Assembly (NCBI RefSeq): GCF_001468285.1
Contig: NZ_LNSB01000039.1
Span: 1 to 52,403, forward strand
Origin: Sphingopyxis sp. HIX
GTDB taxonomy: Bacteria; Pseudomonadota; Alphaproteobacteria; Sphingomonadales; Sphingomonadaceae
Direction: 5' to 3'
DNA length: 52,403 bases
Below the pieces are notes generated by a model, which was not told the origin of the DNA, searched no databases, and saw nothing but the letters and a program-made list of their open reading frames with translations. Below, piece after piece: positions 45,420 to 52,403 of the stretch (the first letter of the stretch is position 1; every line of letters starts with the position of its first letter). Made by a program: the position numbers and the translations under genes.

Positions 45420-47483
45420 TCACCAGATGCGGACGCGGTCCTCGGGCTTCAGATAGAGCTTCTGCCCTTCCTGCACCTGATAGGCCTTATACCAAGGGTC
45501 AAGGTTGCGCGAGACCCAAGTCCGCTGGATCGAGGGCGAATGCGGATCGGTCGTGATCCGCTGCGACAGATTCTGCTCGCGATAGTTGCGCCGCCACACC
45601 TGCGCCCAGCCGAGGAAGAAGCGCTGGTCGCCGGTCAGCCCGTCGATCACCGGCGCTTCCTTGCCGCCGAGCGACTTCTTGTAGGCGTCGTAAGCGACGG
45701 CGAGGCCGGCGAGGTCGCCGATATTCTCGCCCAGCGTGAACTTGCCGTCGAGATGCTCGCCGGGGAGCACTTCGTATGCGTTATACTGCGCGATCAGCGC
45801 CTGTCCCGCGGCCTCGAACGCCGCGACGTCCTCGGGCGTCCACCAGTCGGCGAGCTTGCCGGTCTCGTCGTACTTCGCGCCCTGGTCGTCGAAGTGATGG
45901 CTCACCTCGTGGCCGATCACCGCGCCGATGCCGCCATAGTTGATCGCAGCGTCGGCGTTGGGATCGAAGAAGGGCGGCTGCAGGATCGCGGCGGGGAAGA
46001 CGATCTCGTTCATGCCGAAATTGGCATAGGCGTTGACCGTCATCGGGGTCATCCCCCACTCCCAGCGGCGGATCGGCCCGCCGAGGCGGCTGATATTGTC
46101 GTCGTGCGCAAAATGGTTCGCGCGCAGCTGGTTGCCGAACAGGTCGTCGGCCTTGATCTCCAGCTTGCTATAATCCTTCCAGCGGTCGGGATAGCCGATC
46201 TTGGTGGTGAATTTGGCAAGCTTGGTCTTCGCCTTGACCTTGGTCGCGGGCTGCATCCAGGCGAGGCCGTCGATGCGGTCGCCCATCGAGGCGAGCACAT
46301 TCTTGACCAGCACGTCCATCGCCGCCTTCGTCTCGGGCGGGAAATATTTCGCGACATAATCCTGGCCGACGGCTTCGCCCATGTTGCCGGTGGTGAAGTC
46401 GACCGCGCGCTTCCAGCGCTCCTGCATCTGCGGCGTGCCCGACAATGCGGTGCCGTAGAAGGAGAAGGCCTCCTGCGCGACCGCGTCGGGCAGCACGCCC
46501 GAGAAGCTGTCGAGGCTGCGCACGATCAGCGCGTCGCGGATCACGCCGATCGGCGCGTCGGCGAGCAGCTTGGCCTCGCCGGTGAAGGCGCTCGGCTGCG
46601 AGACGAGGAGCGCATCCTCCTTGACCCCGATGCCGCGGATGAAGGTCGTCCAGTCGAAGCCCGGCGCGGCCTGCGCCAGCTCGCCGATCGTCATCTTGTT
46701 GTAGACCTTGGTCGCGTCGCTGCTGTCGTTCTTGTCCCAATGGACCGCCGCGACCTGCTTTTCGAAATCGTAGATCGCCTGCGCGCGCGCGGCGGCATTG
46801 CTCTCGCCGGCCAGCGTCAGGACGTTCTCCAGATGCTTGAGGTACGCCGCCTGCAGCTTGGCGTTGCGCTCGCCGTCCTTCAGATAGAAGTCGCGGTCGG
46901 GCATGCCGATCCCGCCCTGGAACATGGTGTAGATATAGACGTCGGGGTTCTTGTCGTCCTGGCCGACGAAACCGCCGAAGAAATGCTGGACGCCGTTGCG
47001 GTCGGCCTCGGCGAGCAGCGCCGCGAGGTTCGCCTTTTCGACGGTCTTGATCTTGCCCAGCCACGGCTGGATCGGGGCGAGGCCCTTATACTCGACCGTC
47101 GCGCCGTCGAGGTACGACGAATAGGCACGCCCGATCATGCTGTTCGGGTCGGCCTTGGCGGCGTCGAGAATCTCGCGCGTGCGGACCTGCGACAGGTCGC
47201 CGAGCGCGGTGAACATGCCGTAGTTCGACTTGTCGGCGGGGATCTGGGTGTTCTTGGCCCAGGTGCCGTTGGCGAAGGCGTAGAAATCGTCGCCCGGCTG
47301 GACGCTCTTGTCCATGCCCGCCGAATCGAAACCGAAGGTCCCGAGTTCGGGCTTGTGCGCGGGCTGCGTCGCCTTTGCGGGCGCGGCGGCCTTGTCCTTG
47401 GCGGTCGCGGGCGCGGCGGCGAGCAGCAGGGCGCCGAGCGCCGCGGTCGCGAGCAGGCGCGAGATGTGCGTGGTACGGATCAT
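45420..47483 (-). CDS. M13 family metallopeptidase (neprilysin-like)
   Basis: A 687-residue exported zinc endopeptidase. A signal peptide (LLATAALGALLLAAAPATA) is followed by the large M13 domain. The zinc motif is GHEVSHHFDDQG (HExxH, about residue 525), and the third ligand glutamate is in ENIGDLAGLAVAYDAY (ExxxD). NAYYxP-type substrate recognition is represented by VNAYANFGMNEIVFPAAIL. The C-terminus PEDRVRIW ends in the typical (C)xxW-like pattern. It probably degrades periplasmic peptides. It is 22 bases upstream of cckA on the same strand, so perhaps one transcript, though the link is not functional. Confidence 0.94.
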   Translation of the reverse strand: MIRTTHISRLLATAALGALLLAAAPATAKDKAAAPAKATQPAHKPELGTFGFDSAGMDKSVQPGDDFYAFANGTWAKNTQIPADKSNYGMFTALGDLSQVRTREILDAAKADPNSMIGRAYSSYLDGATVEYKGLAPIQPWLGKIKTVEKANLAALLAEADRNGVQHFFGGFVGQDDKNPDVYIYTMFQGGIGMPDRDFYLKDGERNAKLQAAYLKHLENVLTLAGESNAAARAQAIYDFEKQVAAVHWDKNDSSDATKVYNKMTIGELAQAAPGFDWTTFIRGIGVKEDALLVSQPSAFTGEAKLLADAPIGVIRDALIVRSLDSFSGVLPDAVAQEAFSFYGTALSGTPQMQERWKRAVDFTTGNMGEAVGQDYVAKYFPPETKAAMDVLVKNVLASMGDRIDGLAWMQPATKVKAKTKLAKFTTKIGYPDRWKDYSKLEIKADDLFGNQLRANHFAHDDNISRLGGPIRRWEWGMTPMTVNAYANFGMNEIVFPAAILQPPFFDPNADAAINYGGIGAVIGHEVSHHFDDQGAKYDETGKLADWWTPEDVAAFEAAGQALIAQYNAYEVLPGEHLDGKFTLGENIGDLAGLAVAYDAYKKSLGGKEAPVIDGLTGDQRFFLGWAQVWRRNYREQNLSQRITTDPHSPSIQRTWVSRNLDPWYKAYQVQEGQKLYLKPEDRVRIW

Positions 47484-47563
47484 GATTTTCCCCGGTATAC
47501 TGGCCCCGCGACGGACGCGGGGCGGTCTGCGATGGGGAAGCTATAGACCCGCGCGCGGGTCGT

Positions 47564-48187
47564 TCAACCGGCGGCGGTGTCGCTCGTCGATGCCTCAAGT
47601 CGTTGGTCGCGCGCGCGGCGGATCTTGCGCCGCCAGCGGAGGCGAATCCAATTGTCCCAGATCACCGAGGCGAGAACGTAACCGATCACCGCCGACACTG
47701 CCGAAATCACGAACAGCCCCGCGAGCCCGCCGAGCAGAGCGGTCCCGGCGTTGGCGGTGAACCAGTGCCACCATTCGACCAGCGAGGCGCCCTCGTCGTA
47801 GAGGATGTAGAGATTCGACACATTGGTGTGCAGCCCGAACAGGAAGCTGCCGAGCCACACCGACGCCGCGAGGATCAGCGGCGTGGTCACCGGGTTCGAG
47901 AGGAAGGTCATCGCCGCGCCGATCGGGATATTGGCGCGGAAGGGCAATGCGAGCAGCGCCACGCCCAATATCTGCACCCCCGGAATCAGGAAGAAGATGC
48001 CGACGAACAGCCCGAGCGCGGTGCCGCGGCGGACCGAGGTGCGCGTGAAACGCCACAAATGGCTGTGCGCGACGCGGTGGGCGAAGGGCTTGATGAAGCG
48101 GCTCTCGAGCAGCTCCTCGCGCGTCGGCGAGTTGCGGCGGATCCAGTTCATCAGACCCGCCTTGTCGCGGGAACCCCCGCCCTTCAT
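47564..48187 (-). CDS. DUF2062 domain membrane protein
   Basis: A 207-residue inner-membrane protein of the DUF2062 family. It has three or four hydrophobic segments ([63 protein letters not shown]), with the family motif FLSNPVTTP, and basic ends. The function is not known. The start at 48187 overlaps the smpB stop (ATGA); an in-frame Met at codon 13 is also possible. It is coupled to smpB, so it may be co-transcribed with smpB and dapA. Confidence 0.88.
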   Translation of the reverse strand: MKGGGSRDKAGLMNWIRRNSPTREELLESRFIKPFAHRVAHSHLWRFTRTSVRRGTALGLFVGIFFLIPGVQILGVALLALPFRANIPIGAAMTFLSNPVTTPLILAASVWLGSFLFGLHTNVSNLYILYDEGASLVEWWHWFTANAGTALLGGLAGLFVISAVSAVIGYVLASVIWDNWIRLRWRRKIRRARDQRLEASTSDTAAG

Positions 48188-48669
48188 CCGCGGTCCTTCA
48201 TCAGCCGCTGCTTGTCGCGCTTCCAGTCGCGTTCCTTGATCGACTCACGCTTGTCGTGCGCCTTCTTGCCCTTGGCGAGCGCGAGCTCGACCTTGGCGCG
48301 GCCGCGGCTGTTGAAATAGACCGACAGCGGCACGAGCGTCATGCCCTGCCGGGCGACGCCGGCGTGCAGCTTGTTGATCTCGCGCCAGTTAAGCAGCAGC
48401 TTGCGCGGGCGCTTGGGCTCGTGGTTGAAGCGGTTGCCGTGGCTGAATTCGGGGATGTTGGCGTTGATTAGCCACACTTCGCCGCCGGTCACTTCGGCAT
48501 AGCTTTCGGCGATCGTACCTTCGCCGAAGCGCAGCGACTTCACTTCGGTTCCCTGCAGCGCGATGCCCGCCTCGAACACCTGTTCGATGCTATAGTCGAA
48601 GCGCGCGCGCCGGTTCTCGGCGACGACCTTCTTCTTGTCGAATTCGGCGGCGGACTGCGGACGGGCCAT
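48184..48669 (-). CDS. smpB: SsrA-binding protein SmpB
   Basis: A 161-residue partner of tmRNA in trans-translation, which frees stalled ribosomes. It shows [22 protein letters not shown], the GTEVKSLR motif, and the basic C-terminal tail ([20 protein letters not shown]) that mimics an mRNA path in the decoding site. The length and start ([14 protein letters not shown]) are normal. dapA is 8 bases upstream and the DUF2062 gene overlaps its end. The order dapA-smpB is common in alphaproteobacteria. Confidence 0.97.
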   Translation of the reverse strand: MARPQSAAEFDKKKVVAENRRARFDYSIEQVFEAGIALQGTEVKSLRFGEGTIAESYAEVTGGEVWLINANIPEFSHGNRFNHEPKRPRKLLLNWREINKLHAGVARQGMTLVPLSVYFNSRGRAKVELALAKGKKAHDKRESIKERDWKRDKQRLMKDRG

Positions 48670-48677
48670 TGCGAAAC

Positions 48678-49553
48678 CTAGATTACTCCCGCCGCGGACA
48701 ATGCGGCATCGACGGCCGCACGCGATGTTTCGGACGCCGGGATGATAGGTAGGCGCACTTCGGGCGAAAACCAGTCGTGGATACGCGACAGCGCATATTT
48801 CGCCGGCGCGGGCGACGCATCGCTGAACATCGCCTTGTGCAGGTCGAACAGCCGGTCGTGCAGGACCAGCGCCCCCGCCCAGTCGCCCGCGGCGCAGGCG
48901 GCGGCGAAATCGGCGCAGAGGCGCGGCGCGACATTGGCGGTCACCGAAATGCAGCCCGCGCCGCCCATCACGGCGTGCGGCAGCCACAGATCGTCGTTGC
49001 CGCTGAGCTGGCAGAAATCCTCGCCCGCGCCCGCCCGGTGCATCGTCACGCGCGCGAGATCGCCGCTGGCATCCTTGATCGCGACCACGCTCGGCATCTC
49101 GGCGAGCTTGTTCATCGTCTCCGCCGAAATGTCCGCGACCGTCCGGCCGGGGACGTTGTAGACCACGATCGGCAGGTCGCACGCATCGGCGAGCGCCGCG
49201 AAATGCGCGAGCAGCCCCGCCTGCGTCGGCCGGTTGTAATAGGGCGCGACGATCAGCGCCGCGGCCGCGCCCGCCTTTTGCGCGTAGAGCATGTGGCGGA
49301 CCGCGGTCGCGGTATCGTTCGACCCGCAGCCCGCGATCACGGGCACGCGGCCCGCCGCCGCCTCGATACAGGCGTCGATGACGCGATAATGTTCGTCGAA
49401 GCCCAGCGTCGGGCTCTCGCCCGTCGTGCCGCACGGAACCAGCGCGCTCGTTCCCTCGCCGATCTGCCAGTCGACCAGCCGTTTGAACGCCGGCGCGTCG
49501 AACGCCCCGTCGCGAAACGGTGTCACCAAGGCGGGAATCGACCCGGAAAACAT
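48678..49553 (-). CDS. dapA: 4-hydroxy-tetrahydrodipicolinate synthase
   Basis: A 291-residue aldolase that condenses pyruvate with aspartate semialdehyde, the first step toward lysine and meso-diaminopimelate. The Schiff-base lysine is Lys160 in VAIKDASG, the tyrosine is Tyr132 in VYNVPGRT, and GTTGESPTL carries the pyruvate-binding threonines. Length and start ([13 protein letters not shown]) fit. It sits directly upstream of smpB and divergent from the lytic transglycosylase gene, with 99 bases between them. Confidence 0.97.
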   Translation of the reverse strand: MFSGSIPALVTPFRDGAFDAPAFKRLVDWQIGEGTSALVPCGTTGESPTLGFDEHYRVIDACIEAAAGRVPVIAGCGSNDTATAVRHMLYAQKAGAAAALIVAPYYNRPTQAGLLAHFAALADACDLPIVVYNVPGRTVADISAETMNKLAEMPSVVAIKDASGDLARVTMHRAGAGEDFCQLSGNDDLWLPHAVMGGAGCISVTANVAPRLCADFAAACAAGDWAGALVLHDRLFDLHKAMFSDASPAPAKYALSRIHDWFSPEVRLPIIPASETSRAAVDAALSAAGVI

Positions 49554-49652
49554 GCTCGGCTCCTTTACAAAGACTCCGCGCGGCCGATAGGATTGGCCGG
49601 CGCGCCGCTATTGGACGCCTATTCAGCGCCCCGCAAGGAGTTTGCCACTAAT

Positions 49653-51680
49653 ATGGCTTTCATGATTTCGCTGCCGTCCGTTTCGCGCCTGGCGCTCGCC
49701 GCCGCCCTTTTCTTTCCGACCATCGCGCATGCGAGCGAACTCACTCCCGAGCAGATGGCGTGGTACCGCGCGCAGATGGGCCTCGCCGCGGCGTCGAACA
49801 CGCCCCCGATCAGCGGCAACAGCGTCGGCGACGCGGTGCTCGAATGGCGCCGGCTGACCGCGAACAGCAACGCCAGCTTCGACCAGTTGTCGCGCTTCCT
49901 GCTCGCCAACCGCGACTGGCCCGACGCCGCCAAGATGCGCACCCGCGCCGAAAAGGCGATCGCGCTCGACAGCTTCGATCCCGCGCGCACCCTCGCCTAT
50001 TTCCAGGCCTATCCGCCGCAGACCGCGAGCGGCCATCTGCGCCAGGCGCTCGCGCTCAACGCCAGCGGGCGCCGCGACGAAGCATACACCGCCGTCCGCC
50101 GCGCCTGGGCCGGCGGCCCGCTCGACGATTATGAAACCAGCCGCGTGCTCTCGCTCTTCCCCGGCGCGCTTTCGTCGGCGGATCACGACGCGCGCATGGA
50201 CCGGCTGCTGTGGTCGGGCGCGACGAGCGCCGCGGGGCGCCAGCTTTCCTATGTTTCGCCCGACAAGCGCGCGGTCTTCGCCGCGCGCCTCGCGATGCGC
50301 AGCGGCGCGGTCGATGCCGCGCTGCAGGCGAATGCGGTCGAGGCGACCAACCCGGGGCTGACGCGTAGCGACGCGGGCTATATCACCGACAAGGCGACGT
50401 GGCTGCGCAAGACCAATCGCGCGGGCGAGGCGCGCGCTTTGCTCGCCGCGCCGCGTTCGCTGGCCAAGGCCCCGACCGACGCCGAGGAATGGCTCGCGAC
50501 CCTGCTCACCAACGCCAAGGGCGCGTCGGAAAGCGGCGACAAGCGCACCGCTTACAACATCGCGAGCCAGCTCGACGACGCGCTGCCCCCCGGCACGGTG
50601 GTGCGCGAAACTCCGCTCAGCGTCCGCGACGACTACACCACCCTCGCCTGGCTCGCAGGGCAGATCGCGCTCAAGGACCTGCGCCGTCCCGCCGACGCCG
50701 CGCGCATGTTCCGCCAATATGGCGAGGCCGCGCGCTCGGCGCAGACGCGCACCAAGGGCTTCTACTGGGCCGGCCGCGCCGCGCTCGCCGCGGGCGACAG
50801 CGGCAGCGCCAACGCGCATTTCGCCGACGCCGCGCAGCATTACGACCAATTCTACGGCCAGCTCGCGCTCGAACGGCTCGGCCGGCCGCAGCCCAAGCCC
50901 GCGCCGGTCCCGTCGATCCAGGTCGGCCCCGCCGAGCGCACCGCCTTTAACGACGACCGCCTCGTCCGCGCCGCGCGCGCGCTGGGCGAGATCGGCGCGT
51001 GGCGCGAACAGTCGCTCTTCCTCCGCGCGCTCGCGCAAAAGGCGAGCTCGCCCGCCGATCATGTGCTCGCGGGCCAGCTCGCGTCGCAGATCGGCCGTCC
51101 GGATTTGGGCGTCATGATCGGCCGCAGCGCGCAGGCGAACAGCCTCGACGCGGTCGAGGTGTCGGGTTTCCCCACCGTCCGCGTCCCCGCAGGGCACGAG
51201 GGCAATTGGACCTTCATCCACGCGATCACGCGGCAGGAAAGCCAGTTCGACCGCGCCGCGATCAGCCATGCCGGCGCGCGGGGCATGATGCAGCTGATGC
51301 CCGGCACCGCGGGCGAGGTCGCGGGCAAGCTCGGCCTCTCGTACAACCGCGAGGCGCTGACCACCGACACCAATTACAACATGATTTTGGGGTCGACCTA
51401 TTTCCAGCAGATGCTGCGCTATTTCGGCGGCAGCTACCCGCTCGCGGTTGCGGCGTACAACGCCGGGCCGGGCAATGTGAACAAATGGCTGCGCGCCAAT
51501 GGCGACCCGCGCGCGGGCGGAATCGAGATGGTCGACTGGATCGAGGCGATCCCGATCTTCGAGACCAAGAATTACGTCCAGCGCGTGCTCGAAAACGCCG
51601 TCGTCTACGACACGCTGCGCGACCAGCCGCTGCCGCAGGCGCCGCTGAGCTTCTACCTCGGCAAGCGCACCCCCGGCTGA
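49653..51680 (+). CDS. Soluble lytic murein transglycosylase (Slt type)
   Basis: A 675-residue periplasmic enzyme that cuts the MurNAc-GlcNAc bond to form anhydro-muramyl products. A signal peptide (ALAAALFFPTIAHA) is followed by a long superhelical U-domain of TPR-like repeats (about 40-500) and a C-terminal SLT domain (about 515-650) with the catalytic Glu of HAITRQESQFD (about 529), GARGMMQLMPGTA and AAYNAGPGNVNKW. The start ATG at 49653 has AAGGAG 12 bases upstream; an in-frame ATG at 49662 is possible. Divergent from dapA; greB starts 9 bases after its stop. Confidence 0.93.
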   Translation: MAFMISLPSVSRLALAAALFFPTIAHASELTPEQMAWYRAQMGLAAASNTPPISGNSVGDAVLEWRRLTANSNASFDQLSRFLLANRDWPDAAKMRTRAEKAIALDSFDPARTLAYFQAYPPQTASGHLRQALALNASGRRDEAYTAVRRAWAGGPLDDYETSRVLSLFPGALSSADHDARMDRLLWSGATSAAGRQLSYVSPDKRAVFAARLAMRSGAVDAALQANAVEATNPGLTRSDAGYITDKATWLRKTNRAGEARALLAAPRSLAKAPTDAEEWLATLLTNAKGASESGDKRTAYNIASQLDDALPPGTVVRETPLSVRDDYTTLAWLAGQIALKDLRRPADAARMFRQYGEAARSAQTRTKGFYWAGRAALAAGDSGSANAHFADAAQHYDQFYGQLALERLGRPQPKPAPVPSIQVGPAERTAFNDDRLVRAARALGEIGAWREQSLFLRALAQKASSPADHVLAGQLASQIGRPDLGVMIGRSAQANSLDAVEVSGFPTVRVPAGHEGNWTFIHAITRQESQFDRAAISHAGARGMMQLMPGTAGEVAGKLGLSYNREALTTDTNYNMILGSTYFQQMLRYFGGSYPLAVAAYNAGPGNVNKWLRANGDPRAGGIEMVDWIEAIPIFETKNYVQRVLENAVVYDTLRDQPLPQAPLSFYLGKRTPG

Positions 51681-51688
51681 TACGCGCC

Positions 51689-52177
51689 ATGGCGGGGGAC
51701 AAGACGAATATTATCAGCCCCGCGGGCTATGCCGCGCTGCGCGCCGAATATGACGCGTTGCTCGGCGACGAGCGGCCGAAGCTGGTCGAGGTGATCAGCT
51801 GGGCCGCGGGCAATGGCGACCGCAGCGAGAATGGCGACTATATCTATGGCCGCAAGCGCCTCCGCGAGATCGACCGGCGCCTCGGTTTCCTCGCGCGGCG
51901 GATGAAGGCGGCACGCGTCGTCGATCCCGCCGAGCAGCCCGACAAGAGCCGCATCTGGTTCGGCGCGACGGTCGAACTGGCCGACGACGACGACGCGCGG
52001 CGCACGGTCACTTTGGTGGGCGACGACGAGGCCGACGCCGGCGAAGGCCGGATCGGCTGGAACAGCCCCCTCGCCCGCGCGCTCCGCGGCGCGGCGGTGG
52101 GGGATCTGCGTACGGTGCAGCTGCCCGCGGGGCCGAAGGCGTGGGAGGTGATGGCGGTGGGGTATCCGGGGGGTTAG
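51689..52177 (+). CDS. greB: Transcription elongation factor GreB
   Basis: A 162-residue GreA/GreB factor that reaches into the RNA polymerase secondary channel and triggers cleavage of backtracked RNA. The N-terminal coiled coil includes the acidic tip GDRSENGDYIYGRKRLREIDRR with two catalytic acids, and the C-terminal FKBP-like domain has VELADDDDARRTVTLVGDDEAD and SPLARALRGAAVGD. The YIYGRKRLREIDRRL pattern and the N-terminal NIISPAGY favour GreB over GreA. It lies 9 bases after the lytic transglycosylase stop, so probably one transcript. Confidence 0.93.
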   Translation: MAGDKTNIISPAGYAALRAEYDALLGDERPKLVEVISWAAGNGDRSENGDYIYGRKRLREIDRRLGFLARRMKAARVVDPAEQPDKSRIWFGATVELADDDDARRTVTLVGDDEADAGEGRIGWNSPLARALRGAAVGDLRTVQLPAGPKAWEVMAVGYPGG

Positions 52178-52210
52178 GAGAGCGGACGGTTTCGGGCGGG
52201 AGCTGCCATC

Positions 52211-52366
52211 CTTAATCCTCCCTGCGGCGAAGCGATGGGGAGGGGAACCATGCGAAGCATGGTGGAGGGGTGGTAGCGGCCTTAGACCAAGGCCTGCAAC
52301 GCTCGACCCCTCCACCGCCCTTCGGGCGGTCCCCCTCCCCACGGCTTCGCCGCAGGGAGGATTAAG
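52211..52366. repeat. Complete palindromic intergenic repeat, family A
   Basis: A 156-base palindrome with perfect 23-base outer arms (CTTAATCCTCCCTGCGGCGA and onward, mirrored at the right end). Inner stems include ACCATGCGAAGCATGGT and CCGCCCTTCGGGCGG; GGAGGGGTGG pairs with CCCCTCC. It contains the reverse complement of 1-26. It follows the greB stop by 33 bases. Confidence 0.85.
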
Positions 52367-52403
52367 AACGTCCGCTCCCCACCCCAAACCAGCCACTCCT
52401 ACT

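Overview
The window looks like chromosome of a free-living, GC-rich alphaproteobacterium, most likely a sphingomonad (Sphingopyxis-like). The reasons are about 65% GC with strongly biased codons, a GTTC-N7-GTTC type LexA box upstream of recA, a CckA-type hybrid kinase, a SapC-family protein, a DUF1674 succinate dehydrogenase assembly factor, a gene-transfer-agent type holin, and many long intergenic palindromes. The genus is inferred from gene content only.

Layout. 0-3.6 kb: cold-shock protein, an IF-1, two small conserved-looking genes and a UvrD/PcrA helicase. 3.6-13.6 kb: a DUF4349 lipoprotein, acyl-CoA dehydrogenase, tRNA-Ala(CGC), an MDR reductase, an RhlE-like RNA helicase, a 2-hydroxyacid dehydrogenase-type flavoprotein, SapC, an SdhAF4-like protein and RsmB. 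13.8-16.8 kb: a two-gene cassette (TIR-TM-SH3-YARHG membrane protein overlapping a TPR-SLOG-like-nucleotide cyclase protein). It is the best candidate here for an undescribed signalling or defence system. 17-24 kb: DUF885 lipoprotein, MFS transporter, RBBP9-like hydrolase with CysK, a SleB-type wall hydrolase, then an AT-richer Sel1-repeat gene that looks acquired. 24-30 kb: an MDR oxidoreductase with a palindromic operator, the sulfate-activation genes cysD-cysNC-cysQ and a divergent AraC-type regulator. 30-35.5 kb: small envelope proteins, a TSUP permease, an EF-hand protein, a quinone oxidoreductase, and an orphan GH108 muramidase/3-TM holin pair resembling gene-transfer-agent lysis genes. 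35.5-52.2 kb: a housekeeping block with alaS, recA, cckA, an M13 peptidase, smpB, dapA, a soluble lytic transglycosylase and greB, plus a GST and a ureohydrolase.

How the genes work together. CysD and CysNC make APS/PAPS from sulfate, CysQ removes PAP, and CysK ends cysteine synthesis. Several genes act on the cell wall (SleB-type, GH108, Slt). In the TIR cassette the membrane protein would place a TIR NADase in the cytoplasm and SH3/YARHG domains in the periplasm, while its overlapping partner carries an altered class III cyclase domain. That suggests an envelope-coupled nucleotide signalling pair.

Nearly every larger intergenic gap holds a long inverted repeat, from at least seven unrelated sequence families; one family (about 155 bp) occurs at both window ends and at 3.6 kb. 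No CRISPR array, rRNA operon, insertion sequence or complete prophage was seen, and no gap longer than about 300 bases lacks a gene.
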